Source of the DNA: CAZEER01 sp964586315
GTDB lineage: Bacteria > Fidelibacterota > Marinisomatia > Marinisomatales > UBA1611
Direction of reading: 5' to 3'
Length of the DNA: 64,000 nt
Assembly (NCBI GenBank): GCA_964586315.1
Contig: CAZPHE010000004.1
Location: 9,677 to 73,676 of the forward strand
Of the stretch, positions 37,716 through 47,430 are shown piece by piece. The notes below the pieces were generated by a model. It did no database searches. It saw nothing but the letters and a program-made list of their open reading frames with translations, and was not told the DNA's origin. Position 1 is the stretch's first letter. Each line of letters opens with the position of its first letter. Made by a program: the position numbers and the translations under genes.

Positions 37716-38690
37716 CTATTTTACAATAGTCCAAGTTTTAGGTATTAAATCTTTAGTATCATGATGCGAATATGAATCACCAAGCCAAATTTTTGGCGCA
37801 ATTACAACCTTTTTGGGGTTTTGATTTAACCAAGCTGCCCACCAACTAAAACTACTATTAGAAATTATATTATGATCACAATTTGCCATGAGCATAAGAT
37901 CAGTTATATCATCATGATTTTTAGAGAAGTACGTATTATCATCATTTAAATTATTTTCACACCATTCAATATCTTTATTTGTATCAGAAAAAACCAAAAA
38001 GACAGAATTAATAAAATATGATTTTGCTTTTTCAAAATATCTTATATCCAATAACGGATGATAAAGATTCATAGTTGGTTGAAATATACCTAATCTATGA
38101 TCAGTATATTTTTTTTTTGATGGAACATAGTCTCCTCTACGAATATGTAACGCTACAATGGATTTTTGAAAAGATTGACTTTTTAATTTATTTAAATATT
38201 TTTCACAATAATTAATTATGTTTTGATTCTTTGGTTTTATTTCATTAAGCAGTTCTTGCCTTATATCTATAAAATATTTCTCATTTTGGAAAAATCCGTT
38301 TAAATCAAATCTATTATGTTTTTTAAAAACAACATTATTAAAAATAAACCAATCTTTTTCTACATATTCTACTTTATCAATTATATCCAAATAATATTTA
38401 TCAACAAAGGTACAATTTAATTTGAATTCTTTTATTCTATTGTATTCACTGTTGGGCAATATCAATGGAACATTATTCTTCATTGAATAAGACTTAGCAA
38501 TTGCATATTGAAAAAGTTGGTTCCCTAACCTACCATTTATACCAATTTTTGAAACAGTAACAAAAGATTTGAATTGTGGATGTAACTCTAAATATATCTT
38601 ATAAATTATTTTCCTTATTATATCGAAAAAATAACGACTAACTTTTAAAATATACTTTACAAACTTTTTAATTTTTGCCAATAATAACAA
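37716..38690 (-). CDS. GT11-family alpha-1,2-fucosyltransferase-like glycosyltransferase
   Basis: 324 residues with GT11 signatures: GRLGNQLFQYA (53-63), the GDP-binding HIRRGDY (182-188), LVFSDTNKDIEWC and NSSFSWWAAWLN. GT11 enzymes are inverting and mostly use GDP-L-fucose. The GDP-sugar genes at 47-54 kb could supply a GDP-fucose-like donor. A hydrophobic, basic N-terminal stretch of about 40 residues is unusual for the family and may tether it to the membrane. Start TTG at 38690 or TTG at 38681; the overlap with the next gene is about 20 bp. Confidence 0.88.
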   Translation of the reverse strand: MLLLAKIKKFVKYILKVSRYFFDIIRKIIYKIYLELHPQFKSFVTVSKIGINGRLGNQLFQYAIAKSYSMKNNVPLILPNSEYNRIKEFKLNCTFVDKYYLDIIDKVEYVEKDWFIFNNVVFKKHNRFDLNGFFQNEKYFIDIRQELLNEIKPKNQNIINYCEKYLNKLKSQSFQKSIVALHIRRGDYVPSKKKYTDHRLGIFQPTMNLYHPLLDIRYFEKAKSYFINSVFLVFSDTNKDIEWCENNLNDDNTYFSKNHDDITDLMLMANCDHNIISNSSFSWWAAWLNQNPKKVVIAPKIWLGDSYSHHDTKDLIPKTWTIVK

Positions 38691-39615
38691 ATCGTCTCTT
38701 AATTTTTTTAAATATCTTATTTAGGCTATTTTGTATGAAAGCAAAAGAGTAGGTAATAATAAAATATATCTTAAGCGAATATAGTTTATATCGAATTAAA
38801 GCATTAATTATTTGCCTACTGATGTAATCCAGTTTACTTTTATTAGAAATATTTATTAACCCAAAATAATGATTACTAACGTTCTTATTAAATTCAATTA
38901 GTTTATGATATCTGTGAGGCTTTGGTTTATGAGGGATTTGATCATATCCTTTATGAAAGAGCAATTGACTAATAAATCCAATTCTTCCTTTGATTAATGA
39001 ATAAAATAGAAACCAAATATCATTTCCATCCATAATATCAGTAGATTTAATAATTAATGGATATTTTTCAGCATGGTCTTTACGCATAATACCATGAAAA
39101 AAATTTGCTTTTTGAGTTTCCCAAATATCTGCCCATAAAAATGGCATACATCTATACAGTCTATTATCACTCTCAACAATATTTTCCCAATTTTTTTTAT
39201 AGGTTTGGTTAACTATACCATTTGAATTTATGTTATCATAATTACAAAATGATATCGAAAGGGAAGAGTCATCAATTAATTTTTGAACTAAAATTTCAAT
39301 AAAACTGGGTTCATATTTATCATCTTCACTAGCCCAAAAGAAATAATCTCCTTTAGCTTTTCGTAATACAAAATGATGGTTTGGAATAAGACCTAGATTG
39401 ACTTTTTGCCGGAAATATTTGATATAATCATTCTTTATTTGAAATTTTTTTACTATTTTTTTTATTTCAAATATTGGTGAACAATCATCAGAAACTATTA
39501 TCTCTTTATTTGGATAAGTTTGAGTTACTAAACTATGCAAAACTACTTCTAATTGTTTAGGTCTTGAGAAAACTGGTAACCCAATTGAAACCAATGGTTT
39601 TGAATTAGTTGTCAA
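38668..39615 (-). CDS. GT2-family glycosyltransferase
   Basis: 315-residue GT-A enzyme: VSIGLPVFSRPKQLEVVL, IIVSDDCSP at 39-47, NLGLIPNHHFVL, the metal site as FWASEDDKYE (SEDD 96-99) and MDGNDIWFLFY. The ASEDD form is common among rhamnosyl/abequosyl-type GT2 enzymes. The C-terminus is basic with hydrophobic turns. It has a TTG start and overlaps the GT11 gene. Confidence 0.85.
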   Translation of the reverse strand: MTTNSKPLVSIGLPVFSRPKQLEVVLHSLVTQTYPNKEIIVSDDCSPIFEIKKIVKKFQIKNDYIKYFRQKVNLGLIPNHHFVLRKAKGDYFFWASEDDKYEPSFIEILVQKLIDDSSLSISFCNYDNINSNGIVNQTYKKNWENIVESDNRLYRCMPFLWADIWETQKANFFHGIMRKDHAEKYPLIIKSTDIMDGNDIWFLFYSLIKGRIGFISQLLFHKGYDQIPHKPKPHRYHKLIEFNKNVSNHYFGLINISNKSKLDYISRQIINALIRYKLYSLKIYFIITYSFAFIQNSLNKIFKKIKRRFVIIGKN

Positions 39616-39663
39616 ATTATTAGATAGGATTTACTTGTTACAAAAAGATTTTCTTTCTTATTA

Positions 39664-40425
39664 TTATGAGTTTAATTCAAAAAGTAAAGTTTTTGCAAAT
39701 CTCACTCTTCTTTTTTTGGGTATATTTTGCATTGGTAATTCTCCAACTCGTCCTTTTATCTTAGTTAAGTAATCACTTTTCATTATTAATTTAAACGACA
39801 TATCGCTCATGTTATTTAAAAATGATTTTTCATTTCTAAATCTAACTGGTATGTAATTATTATAGTAAATCTGGCTACTATAATAATCATCAAAATCACC
39901 ACCAAGAAAATCATCAAAAAGTATATACTTGGGTTTTATATCTTTAATTAGTTTTAATAAAACATCATCATTATTAAGATATTGGATTGCACTATTTGAA
40001 TAAAATAATTCATACGTTTCATTCGTAATTACATTGGAAGAGTATTGGATTGGTTGGTCAACATGAAATTTAGAATGGGTATAATAATTATTGATTAGTT
40101 GGTTCTCAATTATTCTATATTTTTTAAGACTGATATTTGGTATGCATTGTTTAAGATAGTACCATGTCCATCCATTAGAGCCTCCAAAATCAATTACAGA
40201 TTCAGGGTTTAATACACTAAATAACATTGGCAAGGAAGACGGTCTAGGTGGGATTGCTTCATTACCAAATTTTTTAATTTCGATTAAATAGTCATCCAAT
40301 TGTTTTATAATACTTTTAAGCCACTTATCACTTTTAAACCCCTCACCAGTTTTTTTCGCATCTGACCAAGTTCTATATACACCGTCCCATATGAGATCTG
40401 GTTTTTTGTGAAGATTATTTTCCAT
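39664..40425 (-). CDS. Putative methyltransferase, TIGR04325 type
   Basis: 253 residues. The opening IWDGVYRTWSDAKKTGEGF and the SAM-like loop VIDFGGSNGWTWYYL (about 77-91) match the TIGR04325 putative methyltransferases found in surface-polysaccharide clusters. Further blocks are YSNSAIQYLN and ILFDDFLGGD. Reaction and target are not known for this family. Cytoplasmic, ATG start, 48-bp spacing to the GT2 downstream. Confidence 0.75.
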   Translation of the reverse strand: MENNLHKKPDLIWDGVYRTWSDAKKTGEGFKSDKWLKSIIKQLDDYLIEIKKFGNEAIPPRPSSLPMLFSVLNPESVIDFGGSNGWTWYYLKQCIPNISLKKYRIIENQLINNYYTHSKFHVDQPIQYSSNVITNETYELFYSNSAIQYLNNDDVLLKLIKDIKPKYILFDDFLGGDFDDYYSSQIYYNNYIPVRFRNEKSFLNNMSDMSFKLIMKSDYLTKIKGRVGELPMQNIPKKRRVRFAKTLLFELNS

Positions 40426-40487
40426 AGAATTTTTTCATGGCATTAACTTATTTATCATTTAATTCAATTATACGTTTGGCTTAGAAA

Positions 40488-41417
40488 TCAACGATGATTA
40501 AGTAGTGCAATTGTTTCATTGATGCCAGAGTCAATATCATCATAAAAATTAAAACCTTCCTTTTCAAATAATACTTTTGATACAGTATATGAGAGTTGAT
40601 TCATTATTTCAGAATCTACAAACTGGCAATTTAAATTTGGGCATGTCTTTTTTATTGTATCCACTATTTCACCTACAGTATAGTTTGATGAAAGAACATT
40701 ATATATTTTATTATTGAATAAATTTTTATCTAATATAAATCTAACAGCTCTAATTGCATCATTTATTCCAAGGTATGGTCTCTTTTGATCTAATGCAGTG
40801 CTCCAAATTGTTAACGGCTTATCCATTACTGCTTGCCAACAGAATTTATTTACTGCAGTATGAAATCTCATACCAATGGATGTTCCAAAAATTGTTCCTA
40901 AACGGCAAATAACAAATTTCAAATTTTTGTTTTTACTTAACGACTTTATCATCTGTTCAGACTTTAGTTTATACTCCGCATATGGACTTTGGGGTTTTAA
41001 ATTTTTGCTTGAGCAATGTTCATCAACTAAATCTTTTTGAACACCATATACACTGGTTGTAGAAGGGAAAAATAACTTTGATCCATTTTCTATACATGCA
41101 TCAACTATTATTTTTGTACCTTTATAATTAACTTTTTCTACTTCATCCCTATTACGAAAACTTGACACAGCATCAGTAATTGCTGCTAAATGAATAACTA
41201 CATCCACATCTCTTGTAATATCAAAAATAGACTCATCTAAAATATCCTTTTTAAAAAATCGAAAATTTACTTTTTTAGGCAAGTTAAAGAGACTAGCATA
41301 TCTCTGAGTTGCTAGATTATCAACAATACGTACTTCATTAAACTCCCTAGGTTTAATACTGTGAATTAATTTAGATCCTATATGCCCTAAACCACCTGTA
41401 ATAAGAATAGTACTCAT
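40488..41417 (-). CDS. NAD-dependent epimerase/dehydratase (SDR)
   Basis: 309-residue extended SDR: ILITGGLGHIGS, HLAAITDAVSS, FPSTTSVYG and the catalytic pair in YAEYK, then CRLGTIFGTS. It is similar in layout and in several blocks to the SDR domain of the triple fusion at 35.1-37.7 kb, so the two are probably paralogues acting in the same or parallel sugar pathway. ATG start; 22 bp from the next SDR upstream. Exact reaction unknown. Confidence 0.83.
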   Translation of the reverse strand: MSTILITGGLGHIGSKLIHSIKPREFNEVRIVDNLATQRYASLFNLPKKVNFRFFKKDILDESIFDITRDVDVVIHLAAITDAVSSFRNRDEVEKVNYKGTKIIVDACIENGSKLFFPSTTSVYGVQKDLVDEHCSSKNLKPQSPYAEYKLKSEQMIKSLSKNKNLKFVICRLGTIFGTSIGMRFHTAVNKFCWQAVMDKPLTIWSTALDQKRPYLGINDAIRAVRFILDKNLFNNKIYNVLSSNYTVGEIVDTIKKTCPNLNCQFVDSEIMNQLSYTVSKVLFEKEGFNFYDDIDSGINETIALLNHR

Positions 41418-41439
41418 ATTTTAATCGGATGATTTTTTT

Positions 41440-42408
41440 TCATTTTAAATATTTGTCTAAACAATCACGAAAATATTCCTCAGTTTTTAATAAACCTTCG
41501 TCTAAATCAATTTTTGGAATCCAATCTAAAGTATCTTTAATTTTATGATTACTTATAACAGCATCACCAATTTCAATTGCTTCACGTTCTTTTGGCCAGT
41601 CAATTAATTCAACATGGCCACCTAATAATTTGCTAGTTTTTTCCGCTATATCTATTACAGTAATATGGTCATCACTCACAACAAAAAAAGTGTTTCCGTT
41701 TGCCTTATTAGATAATGCTGCTTCAATTAAAGCTTCTACAGCATCATCTACATAAAGGATATTTCTATATTGAGTACCCGGTTTATAAACAGTTATGGCT
41801 TTATTTTGTAAAGCAAGACCTATAAAATAATTATTGAAAGTAAATTCTGGACTATGAATTGCTGCTCTTGGACCATAAATATTGGATAATCTTAAAGATG
41901 AGGCCCTAATTCCATATGTTTTAGCATATAATAAAACATATTTTTCAGAAACAGTTTTATTAGCTGAATATATATCTGTTGGGAATTCTGGATGAAGCTC
42001 ATCTGCAGGTTGATAAACTAGTGGTCCCAATTGGGTAGTAGTACCAATATGTAAAAATGATATATCTGATTTAAGTTCTTTAATAGCCTCCAATAAATTT
42101 AAAACCCCACGACTATTTACATCCATATTAATCCATGGCTCTCGCATAGAATAAGGATGAGACGTGGTAGCAGCACAATTAATTATAATATCTTTATTTT
42201 TAACAATTTTTAATAATTGTTCGTAATTACTTATATCACCTTCAATTAATTCTATATAATTCTCAAAAGATTTTATATTAAATACATTACTACCAGAATT
42301 TGGATCCAAATTATCATATATTGTGACCTGCATTCCAAGCTCAAGGCATTTTTTTGCAAGATTACTGCCAATAAAACCTAATCCACCCGTTATTAAGATT
42401 GATTTCAT
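41440..42408 (-). CDS. NAD-dependent epimerase/dehydratase (SDR)
   Basis: 322-residue extended SDR: ILITGGLGFIGSNLA, NCAATTSHPYSM, IGTTTQLG and the catalytic pair in YSANK, then RLSNIYGPRAA and RNILYVDDAVEA. The TTS active-site region (in place of STDEVYG) and NCAATTSHP recall CDP- or dTDP-sugar epimerases. It has an ATG start and lies 7 bp downstream of the methyltransferase. Substrate not predictable. Confidence 0.83.
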   Translation of the reverse strand: MKSILITGGLGFIGSNLAKKCLELGMQVTIYDNLDPNSGSNVFNIKSFENYIELIEGDISNYEQLLKIVKNKDIIINCAATTSHPYSMREPWINMDVNSRGVLNLLEAIKELKSDISFLHIGTTTQLGPLVYQPADELHPEFPTDIYSANKTVSEKYVLLYAKTYGIRASSLRLSNIYGPRAAIHSPEFTFNNYFIGLALQNKAITVYKPGTQYRNILYVDDAVEALIEAALSNKANGNTFFVVSDDHITVIDIAEKTSKLLGGHVELIDWPKEREAIEIGDAVISNHKIKDTLDWIPKIDLDEGLLKTEEYFRDCLDKYLK

Positions 42409-42415
42409 AAAATTT

Positions 42416-43039
42416 TCAAGATCGTTTTTGTGTAAAAAATCTGATCATAGGATCTCTAGAACCCTTCCAAAGGAATTTTTCATGTTCTAGCTCATCAAAA
42501 TTTAATCTGTTTAGAATAGCTTGTATTTTTTTTATTGTATAACAATTTTTGTGAAATTGTCCATCACCATTCTGACTACCAAAAATTGAAGCTAAAATAT
42601 ATCCCCAACGGTTCTTCATGTTATAGGTATATGTACCAAACCAATGATTTTGGGATATTGCTTCATCATCATTCCTATAAAAATCTTTCCAGTGGTCATC
42701 TGCTTCTAACCATATTTTCACTATTTCTTCAAAATTTGTAGTTGAAAAAATAAATTTACCTTTTGGTTTTAATACCCTCTTGATTTCGTAAAAAAATTTT
42801 GATTCTTCTTCAAAAGAAAGATGTTCTATCATTGCTTCACAAAGTATTTCATCAACACTATTATCATCTAGTGGGAGATTAAATATATTCCAATTATATA
42901 TTTTTATATCATCGCTAAATGTTTTATAAGGATATCTTTCTTTAAGTATTTCAATACTATCCATATCAATATTGAGATACCCATCCTTTGGTCTTCCTCC
43001 ACATCCAATATTAATTTTCATAGCTTTTTTAACTTTCAT
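42416..43039 (-). CDS. Class I SAM-dependent methyltransferase
   Basis: 207 residues: INIGCGGRPKDGYLNID (motif I and acidic ribose-binding residue), DILCEAMIEHLSFEEE and VLKPKGKFIFSTTNF, the standard Methyltransf_11 order. Start ATG at 43039; an ATG six codons later (43021) is equally possible. It sits among four nucleotide-sugar genes, so a sugar or glycan methylation is likely. Target position unknown. Confidence 0.82.
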   Translation of the reverse strand: MKVKKAMKINIGCGGRPKDGYLNIDMDSIEILKERYPYKTFSDDIKIYNWNIFNLPLDDNSVDEILCEAMIEHLSFEEESKFFYEIKRVLKPKGKFIFSTTNFEEIVKIWLEADDHWKDFYRNDDEAISQNHWFGTYTYNMKNRWGYILASIFGSQNGDGQFHKNCYTIKKIQAILNRLNFDELEHEKFLWKGSRDPMIRFFTQKRS

Positions 43040-43063
43040 ATATAAAGAATTACATTTTGGTTT

Positions 43064-44053
43064 TTAATAACTATTAAACATTGTTTGAATACCTTTATCC
43101 AATGTTGTTATGTCCTTTAGAAAACCTTCTTGTTTTAAAGTAAAAATATCTGCAATAAAATCTCTAAACTCTATTTTTAATAAATAAGCTGGAGGTTCAG
43201 TGTATTTTACTTTTACTGGTACCCCGTTTATTTCATTATTTATTTTAGAGATAAGGTTAAAAGCATCTTTTATTGAAGTCCCATAACCACTACCTAAAAT
43301 AAAGTGTTTACCATTCAAAACATCTAATTTTATTGGAGCTTTAACAAGAGTCTTAATGACATCGTCAATATATATATAATCTCTAATATATTTACCACTG
43401 CCATATATAGTAATATCCTCACCATTAATTGCTTTTTTAACCATTAAGTTTAAAATCCCCCTATCACGACTACTATGATTAGATCCAGGTCCATATACAT
43501 TTGTCAATCTAAATGATACACCCTTCACCCATTTTTTATTAATGTAAAATTTTAGATAATTTTCTGCTTGCAGTTTATGAAAATCATAAGTAGTAATCGG
43601 TTTATCCAAAACAGATTCATTTACAGGCAATTTATTTATCATTCCACATTGTGTAGCAGTACCAGGAAAAATAATTATCGGGCATCTTTTTATTTTTCTA
43701 CAAGATTCTAAAATCAATTGTAATGGTTTTACATTAGCTTCAAAATCAGACATAGGATCTTTTTCAGCTTCATAAATACTTGTTTGTGATGCAAGGTGAT
43801 AAATAATGTCAACATCACTAGTACATTTTCTAATTAGCTTATAATCTTGATAATTAGCTTTAATAAATTCTATCTCTGCTGCATTTGAAGTATTGTTGAT
43901 TATATCAATATTTCTTGATAAACAAATAATTTTACATTGAAAATTATTAAGTTTATCTAAAAGGTGAGACCCAATAAAACCAGATACCCCAGTAATTAAT
44001 ATTCGCTTATTGAGGAAAAAACCAGATAAACTTTCATTAATTAGGTTTTTCAA
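43064..44053 (-). CDS. NAD-dependent epimerase/dehydratase (SDR)
   Basis: 329-residue extended SDR: RILITGVSGFIGSHLL, YHLASQTSIYEAEKDP, FPGTATQCG and the catalytic pair in YDFHK, then FRLTNVYGPGSNHSS and RDYIYIDDVIK. The 16-residue lead before the NAD loop is normal. The 5' end overlaps the aminotransferase by 17 bp, so the two are probably co-translated and act on the same keto sugar. It could be a 4-reductase or epimerase. Confidence 0.84.
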   Translation of the reverse strand: MKNLINESLSGFFLNKRILITGVSGFIGSHLLDKLNNFQCKIICLSRNIDIINNTSNAAEIEFIKANYQDYKLIRKCTSDVDIIYHLASQTSIYEAEKDPMSDFEANVKPLQLILESCRKIKRCPIIIFPGTATQCGMINKLPVNESVLDKPITTYDFHKLQAENYLKFYINKKWVKGVSFRLTNVYGPGSNHSSRDRGILNLMVKKAINGEDITIYGSGKYIRDYIYIDDVIKTLVKAPIKLDVLNGKHFILGSGYGTSIKDAFNLISKINNEINGVPVKVKYTEPPAYLLKIEFRDFIADIFTLKQEGFLKDITTLDKGIQTMFNSY

Positions 44054-45143
44054 AATAATATTTATTTAAATTATTAATAACATGATTTATTTCACTATCA
44101 TTTAATTCCGGGTATATGGGTAAAGACAAAATACGATTTGAAAGAGTCTCCGTTATGGGCAGTGAAATCTTACCAACAATATCTGTGAAAAATTTTTGTT
44201 TGTGGATAGGTACTGGGTATTGAATCGAAGTGATAATGCCTTTTAATTCAAGATATTTTTTTAATCTTTGACGGTCCTCAACCAGTATAACATATAGATG
44301 ATAAACATGGGATATATATTTACGATTAGAAGGAGTTGATATTGGTAAATCTTTTAATCCCTTATTGTAAATTTCTGCGAGCTTTTGTCTTAGTGTAGTA
44401 TTTTGATCTAAGATTTTTAATTTTTCACGCAAAACTGCTGCTTGAATTTCATCAAGCCGACTATTCCACCCTTCTTCTGAACTTATATATCTTTCTTCCC
44501 ATCCATATTGACGTAATAACATTAATTTCTTATTCAGCTTTGAGTCATTTGTTATAATTGCGCCTCCATCACCTAATGCACCTAAATTCTTTGTAGGGTA
44601 GAAGCTATAACAACCCATATCACCAAATAAACCAACTTTTACCCCTTTATAAACGGCACCATGTGCCTGCGAACAGTCTTCAATCACTTTTATATTATTT
44701 TTACGTGCAATTTTTAATATTTTATCCATTGCACAAGGTTGTCCATAAATATGGACTGGTATTATTGCCTTTGTCTTTGATGTAATCGCATTTTCAATTA
44801 AATACGGATCCATAGTAAAATGATTGGATTCTATATCAATAAACTTTGGTTTTGCACCTGCTAGGATAATCGATGTTGCCGTTGCCGTTGCTGAAAATGA
44901 AACTGTAATAACTTCATCACCTGGTCCAATCTTTAAAGCTCTCAATGCCATATGAATTGCATCAGTACCACTCCCCACACCTATAGTATACTTTACTCGA
45001 TTATATTTAGAAAACTCTTCTTCAAATTTTTTTACCTCTTCCCCTAAAATATATGATCCACTTTCTAAAACTCGGATAATTGCAGAATTAATTTCATCTC
45101 TTTGAGCTAGATACTGCCTTTTTGGATTTGCACTTTCTATCAA
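44037..45143 (-). CDS. DegT/DnrJ/EryC1/StrS aminotransferase (QdtB/FdtB-like)
   Basis: 368 residues: VGSGTDAIHMAL (PLP phosphate), VHIYGQPCAMD, IEDCSQAHGA, and the Schiff-base lysine in SFYPTKNLGALGDGG (K185). The PTKNLGALGD pattern is typical of 3-aminotransferases such as QdtB/FdtB/TylB that make dTDP-3-amino-3,6-dideoxyhexoses. Neighbouring C-methyltransferases and a cupin fit a branched 3-amino sugar. The TTG start forms a TTGA overlap with the upstream methyltransferase. Position 3 versus 4 is inference. Confidence 0.87.
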   Translation of the reverse strand: MIESANPKRQYLAQRDEINSAIIRVLESGSYILGEEVKKFEEEFSKYNRVKYTIGVGSGTDAIHMALRALKIGPGDEVITVSFSATATATSIILAGAKPKFIDIESNHFTMDPYLIENAITSKTKAIIPVHIYGQPCAMDKILKIARKNNIKVIEDCSQAHGAVYKGVKVGLFGDMGCYSFYPTKNLGALGDGGAIITNDSKLNKKLMLLRQYGWEERYISSEEGWNSRLDEIQAAVLREKLKILDQNTTLRQKLAEIYNKGLKDLPISTPSNRKYISHVYHLYVILVEDRQRLKKYLELKGIITSIQYPVPIHKQKFFTDIVGKISLPITETLSNRILSLPIYPELNDSEINHVINNLNKYYFEKPN

Positions 45144-46369
45144 GAAGTCACCATTATCTTAGGAACATAGGATATCCATTTACCGCCTTGTGCAACAAAT
45201 TCAATTTCCTTTGCTTCAATTTCTTTTTGATGATTATAGGCAAATAATAAGGCATAATCTGGAAAATTAGTTTTGAATTTTGATTGGGTAATAATTGGAA
45301 TATGACCACCCGGACTAAATTTTCCATGCTTAATAGGTGTAGTATCATAGATACAGTCTAATTGATCATTAGTAATTCCACAATAATTAATGATTGTAGT
45401 ACTTTTTGATGTCGCAGCATAGCCCGATATTCTCTTTCCTTCAGATTTTATTTTATCTAAAAGATTTAATAATTCTGACCTGTGTTTTTCACAATTATTT
45501 TTAAATATTCCAAATGTCTCAGGATATGTGAGTCCTAAATTCCTCTCATATTGCAGTTTTAGGTTAACTTTATTACTAACTGACATCTGACCTTTATTAG
45601 AAATTATATATCTCATAGATCCACCATGTGTTTCTTGATATTCTATATCAACAAGCTCCATATCAAATTGATCAAATAGATATTGTATTGAATGTAAAGA
45701 AAAAATAAATGTATGCTCATCATAAATCTGATCATAAGTGGTTTTTGTTATAACATCTCCAAGATAAGGATCTTCAAAAATGACAACTCCATCTTTTTTT
45801 AATATGAGTTTTATACCTTCAATAATTGATTTAATATATGGTATATGACACATTACATTAGCTCCTATTAAAACATCGGCTTTACCATATTTATTTACTA
45901 TTTTTTCTGCTAAAGATTTTTCAAAAAAATCAACAATGGTATTTATACCTTTTCCCATAGCAATTTTTGCAACATTAGATGATGGTTCAATTCCTAAATG
46001 GCGAATCCCTTTATCTGCAAAATTTTGGAGCATTATACCATCATTACTACCTAACTCAATGACTAAAGGGTCGGTCTTTTTTATTAGAAAATCATTTATT
46101 ACAACATTTGCAAATTTTTGAAAGTGAAGTTTCATGAAATTAGATGTCCCTGAGTAAAAAGGATAGTTCCCATTAAACATTTTTTCGCGCTCTGGTTGAT
46201 TTACAAGTTGAAACATGTAACAATTAGCACAAAAAGCCACTTCCATTTCAAAAAAATACTCATCTTTAAATTGTTCTTTTGATAAAAAACCATTAGCAAT
46301 AGGCATGGGTCCAAAAGACATGAATGGATTAATCTCTTTTGAGCAAACATTACAATTCATAAAAAACAT
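45140..46369 (-). CDS. TylC3/NovU-type sugar C-methyltransferase
   Basis: 409 residues, full length for the family. Zinc cysteines C6, C9, C47 and C50 flank FGPMPIANGF, the SAM loop is ELGSNDG (105-111), then IYDEHTFIFSLHS, THGGSMRY and the C-terminal domain with GYAATSKSTTI and LLFAYNH. Characterised members methylate C3 of dTDP-4-keto sugars. It is a diverged paralogue of the C-terminal part of the 35.1-37.7 kb triple fusion. Co-translated with the aminotransferase. ATG start (a second ATG three codons in). Confidence 0.87.
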   Translation of the reverse strand: MFFMNCNVCSKEINPFMSFGPMPIANGFLSKEQFKDEYFFEMEVAFCANCYMFQLVNQPEREKMFNGNYPFYSGTSNFMKLHFQKFANVVINDFLIKKTDPLVIELGSNDGIMLQNFADKGIRHLGIEPSSNVAKIAMGKGINTIVDFFEKSLAEKIVNKYGKADVLIGANVMCHIPYIKSIIEGIKLILKKDGVVIFEDPYLGDVITKTTYDQIYDEHTFIFSLHSIQYLFDQFDMELVDIEYQETHGGSMRYIISNKGQMSVSNKVNLKLQYERNLGLTYPETFGIFKNNCEKHRSELLNLLDKIKSEGKRISGYAATSKSTTIINYCGITNDQLDCIYDTTPIKHGKFSPGGHIPIITQSKFKTNFPDYALLFAYNHQKEIEAKEIEFVAQGGKWISYVPKIMVTS

Positions 46370-46395
46370 CCAAATTATATAAACCGATTAAACAA

Positions 46396-47430
46396 TTATT
46401 TTCTATAGTACAAGTTATACATGACATTTCTTGTAATTGAAATAATTATTTTTTTCATAAAATTAATAAGACTTAAAAATTGTATATTGAGTGTGTCATT
46501 ATAATTATAAGCAAAATTTTTGGCATTCATTCTGCATGTAATTACATCTTTTATTAAACTTTTTAATTTTTTTTCATTCACTACATCAATAACCTTTCCA
46601 TCTCCATCTCTGTAGGAATGAACAACTTCACCTTTGAAAACCTTTTCTCTATATTCAATAATCTTCTTTATATAAAATTCAGCTGATGCTTTATCTATAT
46701 CTCTTCTTGGATTTGATATTTGCTGATCATGATCTCGTACATGACCCACAATTTTTGGAATAAAATATGATAGATAACCATTTTTATTAAAATTATATGA
46801 GAAGGATAAATCAAAATTAAAAAATAGAAAGCGTTCACTTACGCCATTTTTCTTTTGTTGCTCCATAAATTTCCCCTCATCAGGAAGTTCTACTTTTACA
46901 CATTCAGTATACACATTTTTTCTTACACAATACGTATGTTCTTGATATAAGTAAAATCTAGCTAACCAAAATGCGAGGTAAGGTTTACCCGATGGAAAAT
47001 CAACATTAGTAACTGATGAAATATTTGTATCAAAATTATTATTAAATTCAATGCCTTTACCATGGACCATGGATATTTCATGATAATTATCTAAAATTTC
47101 AACACAATTTTTAAACCATGACTTACCGTTGTAGCAATCAGAAATCGGCATCCACATTATATATTTTCCTGACGCATAATCTAAAGCAGCCATAAAACCA
47201 TCATAAAGATTTAAACCAGGTTTAATAAATATCTTTAGCCTTTTTTCTTTCGAATATAATTTAAGTATTTCATGAGTATCATCATTACTTCCTGCATCAA
47301 CAAGTATTATTTCATAATTCAAATAATTTTGTTGAAAAATAGACTCTAGTGTATCTTTAAGATATCTTCCACTATTGAAGCAAGTCGTTAAGACAGATAT
47401 TTTGGATGAATTTAAATTATTTTTTTTCAA
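46396..47430 (-). CDS. GT2-family glycosyltransferase with atypical metal site
   Basis: 344-residue GT-A enzyme: ISVLTTCFNSGRYLKDTL, IILVDAGSND at 41-50, and IKPGLNLYDGFMAALDYA. The DxD region is WMPISDCYN (about 93-101), with only one acid, as in the WcaA/colanic-type GT2 group where S-D replaces the usual pair. The C-terminal 130 residues carry YRDGDGKVIDV and a hydrophobic end. TTG start; 14-bp overlap with the guanylyltransferase gene. Confidence 0.8.
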   Translation of the reverse strand: MKKNNLNSSKISVLTTCFNSGRYLKDTLESIFQQNYLNYEIILVDAGSNDDTHEILKLYSKEKRLKIFIKPGLNLYDGFMAALDYASGKYIMWMPISDCYNGKSWFKNCVEILDNYHEISMVHGKGIEFNNNFDTNISSVTNVDFPSGKPYLAFWLARFYLYQEHTYCVRKNVYTECVKVELPDEGKFMEQQKKNGVSERFLFFNFDLSFSYNFNKNGYLSYFIPKIVGHVRDHDQQISNPRRDIDKASAEFYIKKIIEYREKVFKGEVVHSYRDGDGKVIDVVNEKKLKSLIKDVITCRMNAKNFAYNYNDTLNIQFLSLINFMKKIIISITRNVMYNLYYRK